This document shows, piece by piece, positions 8,231 through 16,429 of a DNA stretch of 46,285 nucleotides. This DNA comes from a virus. Made by a program: the position numbers and the translations under genes. The notes under the pieces were generated by a model. The model had not been told where the DNA came from. It worked only from the letters and a program-made list of their open reading frames with translations, and searched no databases. The stretch's first letter is position 1, and every line of letters begins with the position of its first letter. The DNA lies in IMG/VR virus record IMGVR_UViG_3300033233_000061, positions 1-46,285 of that record; one strand, written 5' to 3'.

Positions 8231-9615
8231 CAGGCATAGTCCTCGAACGCCATCAGGATTTTGTTGTTACCCGAGTCGTTGACCCAGTACTCCATGCCAT
8301 AGCCCAACCAGGTGACCGTGTCGAGATCCACGGTCTGTAGCTGCCCAGCCGGTGAGGTGTCAGGCAAAGAGAACGTATATAGCGCCGAACCGTCGCTTTT
8401 CCTGGCTACGCTTTCTAGTATACCAGAACCCCTATAACGGAGATAGCGCCAGCGGTGAACGAACCGGTAACGCTGGCAGCCGGTGTACAGACCATAGTGC
8501 ATGATGTCGTAACTATACGGTTGGTAACTCGTGAACCAATGGTGCGGCCAGATGGGGTGCGTGTTACTGGCTGTGTCTCTCATTGACGCCAGGTCAGACG
8601 CTATGCCGTTCAGCTGTGCTGCCGTGAGATGCGAGCCGTGCGCCCAGGTCGGCGGGACGTTAACCCTGCTGACCCCGCCCAGGTCGCGCAGCGATAGGTC
8701 GTTCACAACTACTACGAAGCCGCCGTATGTGCCTATCTCAATCTGATAGACGGTGCCGGTCGTCAGGCCGCGCGCACTCAGATCGTCATTGAAAACGTAG
8801 TTGTACGTGTTACCGCCAGTTGTATAGTCCAACAAGGTCGCCAGCCGGCTGCCACCGTCCGGGTAATGCTCGTTGTTCAGGTAGACATAGAGGTGGTCAG
8901 TGCTGGCATTGAGGTTCAGCGTCGTAAAGTCCAGACGCAGCCGCTGCACGCCACTGTAAATGAACGAGTACCAGAACATTGGCACGTAGGTCGGGTTGTT
9001 GCCGGAGTGGCTGGCGTCAGTCATGTTCGTGCCAAGATTCGGCCTGCTGGCGCGTTCGTACAGGTACTGCTCGGCAGTGCGGAGCGTGTTCAAGTCAGCC
9101 GCACTCGGTGCGGTCCCATCCACAAAAGTGGGGATAGTCGGCCAGGACGTCAGCCCAGACTCACCCCACATGAACGCGCGGTAGACATGCCCATAACCTG
9201 GACCGCCGACGTAGAACCGCAAGTGAACCATGTTGTCAGACGGCAGGCTGAGGCCGGACAAGCTGTAAGTGACGTCCTGTACGCCGCCGAACCAACGGGC
9301 ACCAGTGCCGCCATCGTATGCCAAGTTGGCCCAAGACCCACTCGCATTCATGTACTGGATCGCCGCCCAAGTGCCTCCATCTATGTGGGCCGAGAAGTAC
9401 AGCGTCGGGTGTTCTGGCCGCCAGGTGGACTCGCCCTCCCACACAACTGGGTTGCCCGCCAGCGCCCCGGTCTGCGCCTGGCGGAACGGATGGTCTACAG
9501 CATGGGCTTGGGCATATAGCCAGTTGTCCCGCCGCGCCAAGCTGTTCAACCAACTCTTGGCGCCCAGGAACTCGCCAGTACTCAGCTGTCGCAGTGCCGG
9601 CCATGAGGTGTACAT
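8230..9615 (-). CDS. Tail-tip / baseplate structural protein
   Basis: A 461-residue protein with start ATG 9615 inside the upstream stop (TGATG). It contains two copies of a short helical element with a preceding proline motif (PTFVDGTAPSAADLNTLRTAEQYL near 170 and PPTWAHGSHLTAAQLNGIASDL near 330) separated by beta-rich domains of about 130 residues. Such internal duplication suggests that it trimerises or stacks at the tail tip. No enzymatic motif is visible. It sits between the hub-like protein and the big fibre, which fits an adaptor role. Confidence 0.55.
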   Translation of the reverse strand: MYTSWPALRQLSTGEFLGAKSWLNSLARRDNWLYAQAHAVDHPFRQAQTGALAGNPVVWEGESTWRPEHPTLYFSAHIDGGTWAAIQYMNASGSWANLAYDGGTGARWFGGVQDVTYSLSGLSLPSDNMVHLRFYVGGPGYGHVYRAFMWGESGLTSWPTIPTFVDGTAPSAADLNTLRTAEQYLYERASRPNLGTNMTDASHSGNNPTYVPMFWYSFIYSGVQRLRLDFTTLNLNASTDHLYVYLNNEHYPDGGSRLATLLDYTTGGNTYNYVFNDDLSARGLTTGTVYQIEIGTYGGFVVVVNDLSLRDLGGVSRVNVPPTWAHGSHLTAAQLNGIASDLASMRDTASNTHPIWPHHWFTSYQPYSYDIMHYGLYTGCQRYRFVHRWRYLRYRGSGILESVARKSDGSALYTFSLPDTSPAGQLQTVDLDTVTWLGYGMEYWVNDSGNNKILMAFEDYA

Positions 9616-11108
9616 CAGTACAGCACCACGTCAGACGTGGCCCCCAGCGTGCTGGTGCCAACCTTGAAATAGTTCGAGTACTGATACAGTCCGGCGAGTG
9701 CAAACAGGTCTAAGTCCATAACGTAGTCCCCATCGCCAAACTTGCTGTGTTTGCCTACAAGGATGAAGTCCTCGTTCAGTCCCGTCAAACTCGACGTGAC
9801 GCCGATAATGTCACCCAGTTCGAAGAGCGGGTTGCCGTTGACCTGCCTAGCCTGGACTTGCAGCCTGACCGTGCTCATGCGGTCAGCCAGCATGTCGCAG
9901 AGCAGTTCGACCTGTTCCTGTGTCTGGACATACTGCGTGTTGGGCAGCTGATAGCGCCGTGGATACGGCTTGCCGCTGGACAGGTCACGGATGTACTGAG
10001 CCGCTGGCCTCTTGTCTATTGGGTAGGCCAACACGTCGAACTGGGTGATATAGACCTCGTTGAGAGTGTCGCTGTTGCTGAACGTGACGTCCCAGCGCTT
10101 GGCGTACTGCGGCGAGGACGGCGACACGCTGATGCTGGACGAAACGCCGCCAGCGGTGCAGGCACTCAGCGTGTAGCTCACAAACGCCAGGATCGGCCAC
10201 TGAAAGTTGAGCGTCTGACTGACGGACCCGGACGGCGGCACGCTGATGTACTGTTTCAGGCTGTAAACCGTGGTCGGCTTGCCGTAACGCATCGGCGTGT
10301 ACTCAGAGGCGATAATGTTGTACTCGCTCTCATAGTCGCGCTTCGGCAGCAACTCGGCGTACGAGCTCAGGCCCAGAACAACGTTGCCATAGCTGGCCCT
10401 GGTCTGACCAGCCCAGTGCGCCATGTTCCAGAACACAACACTGCCATCATTGTCGCAGAACAGCGCCCCGCCCTCACTGGCGGCGCAGTCGCGCATGTCA
10501 CGCAGAACTTCCGACTCGTCCAGCCAGCAGTACGGAATCCGCATTAGCCCCGTGTCTGTCTTGCTGGATACGGACAGGCCAACCAGGCCAGCCAGGGTTG
10601 TGATCCAATCAGCAGGACTGAGACCCTCCGGCAGATACGTGGACGAATTGTTGACTTTGGTGCTCAGAAACCTGGTCTTGGCGTCGCTGAGCATATCCTG
10701 GCAGGACAGACTGACCGTGCCTTCGGTCTCCGCCTCCGGCACGTCCATGATCCGCCCTACCCATTCGTAGCCGGCGGGGTACGTAGCCGTGCCGCCGATC
10801 ACGTAGCCGGCCCGAATCCGGACACGCTTGCCGCGTATGCCGTACGTGTTGGCCTGGCTACCGGATCTCGACTGGCTGTAGCGGCCATCGTCGTTTACCA
10901 CTACAATCTGAGCGGTGCCAATCGGCTGGCCGGCCAGACTCAGCCAGCCATACAGCGGGTTGACCATCTGCGTATCAATCACCCAAGACACAACGCGCGA
11001 TGTCTCGTTGGTCCAGCTGCCGCTCGTCCATTCAATTTCAACGGTGGTGCACGGCTGGGCCTCAGCCGCTGCCCAGGCAGCCATGATGCCGCCAGGATCG
11101 CTTTTCAC
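9615..11108 (-). CDS. Tail-associated hub protein (Tal/gp27-like)
   Basis: A 497-residue protein starting at GTG 11108 (GAGGAG eight bases upstream, GTGA overlap with the gene before). The pattern (N-terminal ID-TQMVNPLYGWLSLAGQPIGTAQIVVVNDDGRYS, then GKRVRIRAGYVIGG ... YEWVGRIMDVPEAE, a helical segment ADWITTLAGLVGL, and a late FELGDIIGVTSSLTGLN) follows hub proteins that close the tail tube, where beta barrels similar to gp27 form a ring. It follows the tape-measure and Dit-like genes, the standard place for this function. Assignment rests on order and domain pattern. Confidence 0.65.
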   Translation of the reverse strand: MKSDPGGIMAAWAAAEAQPCTTVEIEWTSGSWTNETSRVVSWVIDTQMVNPLYGWLSLAGQPIGTAQIVVVNDDGRYSQSRSGSQANTYGIRGKRVRIRAGYVIGGTATYPAGYEWVGRIMDVPEAETEGTVSLSCQDMLSDAKTRFLSTKVNNSSTYLPEGLSPADWITTLAGLVGLSVSSKTDTGLMRIPYCWLDESEVLRDMRDCAASEGGALFCDNDGSVVFWNMAHWAGQTRASYGNVVLGLSSYAELLPKRDYESEYNIIASEYTPMRYGKPTTVYSLKQYISVPPSGSVSQTLNFQWPILAFVSYTLSACTAGGVSSSISVSPSSPQYAKRWDVTFSNSDTLNEVYITQFDVLAYPIDKRPAAQYIRDLSSGKPYPRRYQLPNTQYVQTQEQVELLCDMLADRMSTVRLQVQARQVNGNPLFELGDIIGVTSSLTGLNEDFILVGKHSKFGDGDYVMDLDLFALAGLYQYSNYFKVGTSTLGATSDVVLY

Positions 11109-11482
11109 GGCGTGTACTCCTCAACAGTGAAGGTGACGTTGTGCCGTACTGTGCCGTCTGGCATGACGTAGGGTGAATCCTTCCAACCGTAGAAGAAACA
11201 GGAGTACGTCGTGCTCTCGTCGGGCGGTTTCCAGGTCGCGCCGGTGCTGCTCGTTGTGGCGGCGGTGTACGCCGTCAGCAACTTGTAGTAGTCGCCGCCA
11301 GCGCTCTCGCCCGTGACGCTCCAGGGAACGTCCTTCCAGATCCACTTGCGTGCAATCAGCCGGCGGCTGCCAGAGCCGTCAGCCATAACCCGCCGCTTCT
11401 CGACGGCGAGCTCCTCCTTGCCCTTGTACTTGGTACGGACCGGGTCAACGATGGTCGTGTCGCTGCCAATCGTAACGCTCAC
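11105..11482 (-). CDS. Small tail protein, possible distal tail component
   Basis: A 125-residue protein starting at GTG 11482 with AGGAG eight bases upstream. It contains basic stretches (RTKYKGKEELAVEKRRV, GSRRLIARKW) and beta strands rich in Trp and Tyr. Its position between tape measure and hub is that of distal tail (Dit) proteins, but it is much shorter than a normal Dit, so it could be only the N-terminal ring part or another tail-tip adaptor. Confidence 0.5.
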   Translation of the reverse strand: MSVTIGSDTTIVDPVRTKYKGKEELAVEKRRVMADGSGSRRLIARKWIWKDVPWSVTGESAGGDYYKLLTAYTAATTSSTGATWKPPDESTTYSCFFYGWKDSPYVMPDGTVRHNVTFTVEEYTP

Positions 11483-13713
11483 TTGGTCGTCTCCTGCTCA
11501 TGCAAGAGTGACAGCACTTTATCCTTTACGCCGCCGCCCCAGATCGCCTCGATGATCGCGCCGAGAACGCCACTGCCCATGCTCTTCGCACCGCTGGCCA
11601 TGGCCTGCATCATCCAGGTTGCGCCGTCCTTGCCAGCCGATTCCAGCGCCTTCTTATTGCCCATCCACTGGTCACTGAAACCTTGCATCCACTGACTCGC
11701 GGCATCAGCGCCCTGGGCCGGTGCCTGGAAGCCCAACGCCTTCATGACCTCCGACTTCTCCGGCCCCAGGCCACGTGCGCTGAGCTCCTGCATTGCCCGA
11801 TCTACCAGCGCCTGCTGTCCCAGCTTGGCCTGTATCTGCTCCTGATACTGGCGGGCAACAGCATCCCAGTTCACCTGTTCCAGACGCTGACCGCTGTAGA
11901 ACGCCTTCTCCTCAGTCAGCGCTTGGCCCTTGTCGCTGATGCCATACATAGCCGCGAACGGAGACTTGCTGCCCAGCTTGACGATGTCGGCCATCCGCCT
12001 GGCATACTCGTCCCACTGGTCCTGGTGCATGCCCAGCTGGTCTTCGATCTTGCTAAAGTCAGTAGACTGAGTTGGTTGCAGCAGAGCCGCAACACCAGAT
12101 TGGTAGGCGTCAAAATAGTTCTGCAGCGAACGGGTGTACTCGTCCACAGCGCTGCTGCCATGCTTAGCTGCCTGGGTGTCCATCTCCCAGAGGTTGTACT
12201 GTTCTGTGAACCTGGCATTGGCAACAGCCAACCCATCCGCCAGCACCCTGACGTCCTCACCATATTTGTGGACGTCGTAGCTGGTCGGCGCAACCGCCGC
12301 TTTGGCTGCTGACCACTCGTCTGCCCTGGCCGCCGTCCGGCCCGCTACAATGGTGCTGGCTGCCTGTTTGAGAAACTCCATCTGCGACCCAGCGCCTGCA
12401 GCCGCTGCGCCAATGTCACGCAGTTCAGCGGCCAGGCCTGGGGCAACACCGGCCAAAATCTGAGCTGTGTCAGCCAGGTTCTGTGCTGCCGCCTGGGCCT
12501 GTTTAAGACCGTCGCTGGCATCCTTGGCAGCCTCGTTCAGGTGTTGCAGTGACTCCCCACCTTTGGTACCGGCTGACACTGCCTGCCCGGCCATATCGCG
12601 AAGGGCCTGGGCCGCCTCAGCACTTATCGGTGTAACTTGCTCTATGAGCCGATTCAGCTGCTCCGTGCTCAGTGACGCCACATTCAAATCGCGAACCACA
12701 GACATCGCGATTTGGTCTACAGTCGTCATCTCCTGGGCGGCCTGCGCCTGTATGGCCCTCTGGTTGCTGAACAGCCTTTCTGCTTGCTCGTAGCTGCCAG
12801 GAGTAGACTCCCTTATAAACTGAGCCACGCCACCAGCTGCTTGCTGGATGCCAGGCCCCATCCGTTTCTTCCAGTACTCGTCCCACGCCTGGCCGGCGGC
12901 ACGCAGCTGGTCTATTTCAGCACCGTGGTACTCTTTGGCCGCTGCGTCGAGATCGCCCAACTTGCTCTTGGCTTCGTCCATCGCAGCGTTGAGAAGGGCC
13001 TGCTGTCTTTCCTGCTCGGTGAGCTGGTTGGTGCTCTTCCCGACGCTCTCGGCATACTTGTCGTAGACCTGTGAGGCGTCCAGAACGATGCCAGCATAGC
13101 GGAGCATACGCGGCGAGCCGTATTCAATGCCGCGTATCAAGCTATCGAGAACGTCCCTGAACTCACCCACGCCTTGCGCCGACTCAGCCATGGCGAGGGT
13201 GATAATCTGCGGCAGCTGGTCCGCCAGCTGCTGGCTGCCGGTGATCGTGGCCCTGATGTACATCTGCATCAGGTCCGTGTCATCCAGCATCCCCCTGGAA
13301 GCATCAGCCATAGCACGTGTGATGGCACCCGCAGATTCGCCAGCCGTTGACGCGAGGTGCTCGAACCCCTGTTCGACGTTAGCTATCTTGCCGGCCTCGG
13401 CACCGACGTCCATCATCTCGCCAAACGCCTGCTTGACAGCATCAATGGCGATGACGAGACCGCCCAGTTCCATGACGGACTGGATAGCGCCAGCGAACTG
13501 TTCGAATCCTTGCCTGACGCCCTCAACGCTTTCTTTCAGCCCGCCATAGGCCGACGTGGCTTCTTTCGAGGAACGGGCTGCTTCGGCTTGGCTTGCCGAT
13601 GCCTTGTCGGTCTCCTCTGCGGTGCCAGCGAGACTGTCCTTGACCTGCTGCAGGGCGACAGACGCATTGTCTATAGCGTTGATGACGATGCGGACTTCTT
13701 CTTCACTCGGCAC
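11479..13713 (-). CDS. Tape measure protein
   Basis: A 744-residue, mostly helical protein. The start is GTG 13713 with GAGGAG upstream; it overlaps the stop of the frameshifted tail-chaperone product. Long coiled-coil stretches (residues about 10-60 and 380-560), Ala/Gln-rich composition and a central glycine-containing hydrophobic part (GGLVIAIDAVKQAFGEMM) are standard for tape measures, which set tail length and pass into the host envelope on infection. By the usual rule of about 0.15 nm per residue the tail would be near 110 nm. It has no recognisable peptidase or transglycosylase domain. Confidence 0.85.
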   Translation of the reverse strand: MPSEEEVRIVINAIDNASVALQQVKDSLAGTAEETDKASASQAEAARSSKEATSAYGGLKESVEGVRQGFEQFAGAIQSVMELGGLVIAIDAVKQAFGEMMDVGAEAGKIANVEQGFEHLASTAGESAGAITRAMADASRGMLDDTDLMQMYIRATITGSQQLADQLPQIITLAMAESAQGVGEFRDVLDSLIRGIEYGSPRMLRYAGIVLDASQVYDKYAESVGKSTNQLTEQERQQALLNAAMDEAKSKLGDLDAAAKEYHGAEIDQLRAAGQAWDEYWKKRMGPGIQQAAGGVAQFIRESTPGSYEQAERLFSNQRAIQAQAAQEMTTVDQIAMSVVRDLNVASLSTEQLNRLIEQVTPISAEAAQALRDMAGQAVSAGTKGGESLQHLNEAAKDASDGLKQAQAAAQNLADTAQILAGVAPGLAAELRDIGAAAAGAGSQMEFLKQAASTIVAGRTAARADEWSAAKAAVAPTSYDVHKYGEDVRVLADGLAVANARFTEQYNLWEMDTQAAKHGSSAVDEYTRSLQNYFDAYQSGVAALLQPTQSTDFSKIEDQLGMHQDQWDEYARRMADIVKLGSKSPFAAMYGISDKGQALTEEKAFYSGQRLEQVNWDAVARQYQEQIQAKLGQQALVDRAMQELSARGLGPEKSEVMKALGFQAPAQGADAASQWMQGFSDQWMGNKKALESAGKDGATWMMQAMASGAKSMGSGVLGAIIEAIWGGGVKDKVLSLLHEQETTK

Positions 13714-14226
13714 GGGTGATCTCCTCGTGCAGCAGTTCTGATAGCGCCTTGTGCCAGCCAGACAGGGCAGCCTGGCCGTACAGCAGCTCTTCTGTGCTGA
13801 GACTGTCTACGTAGTCGAGTGTCCAGTGCATCGACTGGGCGATGATCCAACGCAAGGCTCGGTACGGCAGGGGCCTATCCTGCTGTGTCGCGAGATAGAC
13901 CTCTGCCTCTACGGGTTTGGGGGGAACAGTGCTACTACGGCGTGGTCGAGGACAGCGGCGCCTATACGGGCCAGATCGGCGGCAGGGAGAGATTCGTAGG
14001 ACCGTGGGTCATCCGGTGCCCCGTCATAGTCCCACTCGACGATGGTGGCAGCGCACAGGTCAACGGTCCGCTCGTACTCGGCCTTGTAGTCGCGCTGGTC
14101 GCCATCCTCCTGTGCCTTACGGTACAGGTCTAGCCGCGCCCGACATGCCTCCAGCGCCTGGTAGCCGATTGCCCCTTTGAACTCGTCGCGCAGCACGATT
14201 TTCTTGCCGTTGACTTCAATGTCCAT
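13703..14226 (-). CDS. Tail assembly chaperone, frameshifted G-T product
   Basis: Reading through the slippery heptamer CCCAAAC (13915-13921, minus strand) with a -1 shift joins the upstream G protein to a 70-residue extension that starts PVEAEVYLATQQDR and ends LLHEEITRAE, with the stop at 13703-13705, two bases from the tape-measure start region. The heptamer is in the correct X XXY YYZ phase with the zero frame (CCA AAC). Siphoviruses make such G and GT chaperones in a fixed ratio to wrap the tape measure before tube assembly. The short extension is conserved-looking (helical, LRWIIAQSMHWTLDYVD), which supports it as coding. Confidence 0.85.
13909..14226 (-). CDS. Tail assembly chaperone G
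   Basis: A 105-residue protein that starts at ATG 14226, right after the tail-tube gene. It begins with a beta segment (MDIEVNGKKIVLRDEFKG) and is then helical and acidic, matching tail chaperones in size and style. The zero-frame stop (TAG, 13909-13911) lies four bases past the slippery site. It works in the cytoplasm with the GT form and the tape measure and is not expected in the finished virion. Confidence 0.8.
   Translation of the reverse strand: MDIEVNGKKIVLRDEFKGAIGYQALEACRARLDLYRKAQEDGDQRDYKAEYERTVDLCAATIVEWDYDGAPDDPRSYESLPAADLARIGAAVLDHAVVALFPPNP
13915..13921 (-). promoter_or_regulatory. -1 ribosomal frameshift site CCCAAAC
   Basis: On the minus strand the G reading frame runs TTC CCC CCA AAC CCG TAG. 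The heptamer C CCA AAC fits the X XXY YYZ rule in the zero frame, and a -1 slip places the ribosome in an open frame of 70 codons that ends at the tape-measure start. A run of six C bases precedes the A run. No strong pseudoknot was noticed downstream, and an upstream Shine-Dalgarno-like stimulator was not obvious. Confidence 0.85.
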
Positions 14227-14229
14227 AGG

Positions 14230-14622
14230 TTAGAACGTCCCGACCGTTATCGCGCCTGACGGCTTGAGATGGGCCCTGAACCGGACCACGTTCTTGACCG
14301 GTGCAGTGATGTCTAGCCGGTCGAGAACCGCCGTGCCACTGTACTTGACATTGCCGGTCGTGCTGCCAGCCGGCCCAAAGATGAACGCCTTAGCGGTGCC
14401 CAGGTTCGGGTCAAGGTAACCGGCCACAGTCGCATCCCACACGCCTTCCAGGTCCAGACCGGCACTCTGCAGGATAGTCGGCGTGAACTCTTCGGCTGTG
14501 CTGCCGTAATGCGTGGTATCCTCAGTTGCCGCCCCACGCTGCAGGCCCTGGTTTGTCAGATACGCTGACAGGTCCTGGCTGTTGAAACTCAGATACGCAT
14601 TGTGCGCAGCAATTACCGCCAT
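14230..14622 (-). CDS. Tail tube protein, short paralogue
   Basis: A 130-residue protein from ATG 14622 with GGAG nine bases upstream. The sequence AATEDTTHYGSTAEEFTPTIL near residue 30 and LDITAPVKNVVRFRAHLKPSG near 105 are shared with the next gene upstream (ATTEDATHYGSVAEEFVPTIL, VNLTAPVKSIVKLDISAKSSG), so both come from a duplication. Tail tube subunits stack as hexameric rings around the tape measure. The position just before the tail chaperone supports this. Which of the two forms the tube is not clear. Confidence 0.75.
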   Translation of the reverse strand: MAVIAAHNAYLSFNSQDLSAYLTNQGLQRGAATEDTTHYGSTAEEFTPTILQSAGLDLEGVWDATVAGYLDPNLGTAKAFIFGPAGSTTGNVKYSGTAVLDRLDITAPVKNVVRFRAHLKPSGAITVGTF

Positions 14623-14634
14623 CTTTCTTCACTC

Positions 14635-15357
14635 CTAGCTGTTGATGTGTACCAGTTCAAGGAACGTAGCCGACCCGGCCGTCAGCGTCCAGTCCGCGCG
14701 CAGGTAGCGGTTGACAGCACCCGCTGTCGTGATCCGCTGCACACCAGGCGCAGTCGCAGCCGTGAACGTGGCCAAGTCGGCCCAGGTCACGTGGTCAGTG
14801 CTGTGCGCCACTTTGGCTGTCAGCGTCCCGCCCGAAACGGCGATGACAAACAGGTACGCCACTATGCCGTTAGACGCCGCCGCCAGGTTGTCGTAGTACG
14901 TTGCCTCCGGCCCATTTCCGGTCACCGCCGCTGCCCGGCTATGCAGAACCACTGATACGTCCCGCTGCCCGGACGACTTAGCGCTAATGTCCAGCTTCAC
15001 TATGCTCTTGACGGGTGCCGTGAGGTTCACCTTCATATGCGTTGTGTAACCGGCGTAAGCCGGCGTGCCCGCTTGTGAAACCGTGTCTCCGGCAGGGCAG
15101 GCGGCAAACAGCCCGACGGCGCCGTTCATGGCCTCGGCAACCTTCTCAAGATCGGATGCTAGCCCAGCGCCCTGGAAGAACCCTTTGTAGTCGAGCGACC
15201 AGGTCAGGATCGTCGGCACGAACTCCTCAGCAACGGAGCCGTAGTGCGTCGCGTCCTCGGTAGTCGCGCCGGCAGACAGCGTCAGGTCGTTGGCCTGGGC
15301 GGTAACGTCATAGTAGTTGACTACCAAAACGGCGTTTCTAGCTGCTATCCCCGCCAT
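14635..15357 (-). CDS. Tail tube protein, long paralogue
   Basis: A 240-residue protein from ATG 15357 with GGGGAGG upstream. Residues 1-130 match the shorter tail-tube gene downstream in motif order (ATTEDATHYGS, FVPTIL, TAPVKSIVKL). The last 110 residues are an extra beta-sandwich-like domain with TYYDNLAAASNGIVAYLFV and WTLTAGSATFLELVHINS, which could decorate the tail surface in the way that Ig-like additions do on other tail tubes. The genes probably form a mixed tube or the longer protein makes the terminal ring. Confidence 0.7.
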   Translation of the reverse strand: MAGIAARNAVLVVNYYDVTAQANDLTLSAGATTEDATHYGSVAEEFVPTILTWSLDYKGFFQGAGLASDLEKVAEAMNGAVGLFAACPAGDTVSQAGTPAYAGYTTHMKVNLTAPVKSIVKLDISAKSSGQRDVSVVLHSRAAAVTGNGPEATYYDNLAAASNGIVAYLFVIAVSGGTLTAKVAHSTDHVTWADLATFTAATAPGVQRITTAGAVNRYLRADWTLTAGSATFLELVHINS

Positions 15358-15520
15358 GGTCTACCTCCCCGGCCTCGTCCATATCAACGATCTCGATAGC
15401 GCCCACACGCAGCAGGTCCTCAATGACCCGCCGTGGCCAATCCACTTCTAGAATCTCACCCGCTTCGTGCCGTTCGAACGGCTCATCGCGGGTGATGCCA
15501 GTTGTGCAGAGTATCTTCAC
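15338..15520 (-). CDS. Small acidic protein
   Basis: A 60-residue acidic protein starting at GTG 15520 (GGGGG six bases upstream) and overlapping the tail-tube start by 20 bases. It reads MKILCTTGITRDEPFERHEAGEILEVD, the pattern of small beta-hairpin phage proteins found in head-to-tail connector regions. A role is unknown. Confidence 0.55.
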   Translation of the reverse strand: MKILCTTGITRDEPFERHEAGEILEVDWPRRVIEDLLRVGAIEIVDMDEAGEVDHGGDSS

Positions 15521-15530
15521 ACTTTACCCC

Positions 15531-15995
15531 CTACTCGGCGCGGTGCGTGCTGACATTGGCCACAACGCACCAAAACAGGCCCGTGCTGGCGTCCTGGGGG
15601 CCGACCTGGCGTGGCACCAGCGGCTGGATAGTCCAGTCGATGCCTTCGTTAGCGACGGTGCCTTGCTGGTGCGCCAACTCCAGTGCTGCCTCTAGATTCT
15701 CCGCCAACTCAGCGCAGGATTCGTAGATTGGCCCAGGGCCAATGTCGGCCCCGATGCGCTGCACGGCAATGACAACTTCGGCCAGGTGCACGGGCCAGAA
15801 CATGGACTGGTTGCCGTAGCTCAGCACGGTTGGTTGGATGGAACTGTTCCAGACCCAAAGGGCCGGCAGCTCGCTTGTCTCCAGGATCGTTGGCGGCGTT
15901 GTGCCAATGGTGTAGTTGCGCTTGACTCCGGCCACTGGCAACGCTGCCAGGGCCGTGATGAACTCCAGGTGAGTAGTGCGACCGTTACGGGGCAT
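15531..15995 (-). CDS. Tail terminator / minor tail candidate
   Basis: A 154-residue protein starting at ATG 15995, which overlaps the holin stop. The start has only a weak ribosome site. The order (connector, holin, this gene, tail tubes) and the alpha-beta pattern (THLEFITALAALPVAG, FWPVHLAEVVIAVQRIGAD, YESCAELAENLEAALE) fit tail terminator proteins, which are about 130-160 residues and cap the tail tube at the head end. No specific motif confirms this. Confidence 0.5.
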   Translation of the reverse strand: MPRNGRTTHLEFITALAALPVAGVKRNYTIGTTPPTILETSELPALWVWNSSIQPTVLSYGNQSMFWPVHLAEVVIAVQRIGADIGPGPIYESCAELAENLEAALELAHQQGTVANEGIDWTIQPLVPRQVGPQDASTGLFWCVVANVSTHRAE

Positions 15996-16419
15996 CGTTT
16001 TTGCTCTTGGCGCTTAGCTGTTCCAGCGCCGCTGTCAAGAACGGTGGCACCTGCCAGCCGCAATACTGCGCAATTGGCACGGCATTCTCAACGATGCTGG
16101 TAGCCTGGGCGACTGTGAAAAACACAACCACGGCATCACGCCAGGTGGAATTGGTGCCAAGCGTCTTATCCAACTGTGCCGCAAAGGTGACCAGCGCCCA
16201 GAGCAGAACAATTTTCACGCCGGTCTTCTTGATGCTAGTCGCCGAGGATAGCCGGCCCTGGATCGCAGACCTGACGGTGCCCAGGGCAAAGTCGAGACAC
16301 AAGAACACCACAAGGACCGTCATAGCCTGCGTCCAGCCTCCCATGAAGGCAGTCACCAATGCGGCAATAGACGCTATTGCGGCAGTTAGGCGGTCAAGCC
16401 GAAACTCCAGGTTGACCAT
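15985..16419 (-). CDS. Holin, family 4 (TcdE/phage_holin_4 type)
   Basis: A 144-residue membrane protein with ATG 16419 and GGGGAG upstream. Three to four hydrophobic segments are visible: AAIASIAALVTAFMGGW (about 13-29), AMTVLVVFLCLDFALGT (32-48), VKIVLLWALVTFAAQL (68-83) and VVFFTVAQATSIVENAV (98-114). The motif FLCLDFALGTVRSAIQGRLSS followed by KKTGVKIV is typical of this holin family, which opens the inner membrane at lysis. It is oddly placed, among connector and tail genes and more than 11 kb from the transglycosylase and lysin-like genes. Confidence 0.8.
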   Translation of the reverse strand: MVNLEFRLDRLTAAIASIAALVTAFMGGWTQAMTVLVVFLCLDFALGTVRSAIQGRLSSATSIKKTGVKIVLLWALVTFAAQLDKTLGTNSTWRDAVVVFFTVAQATSIVENAVPIAQYCGWQVPPFLTAALEQLSAKSKNDAP

Positions 16420-16429
16420 AAGCTCCCCC

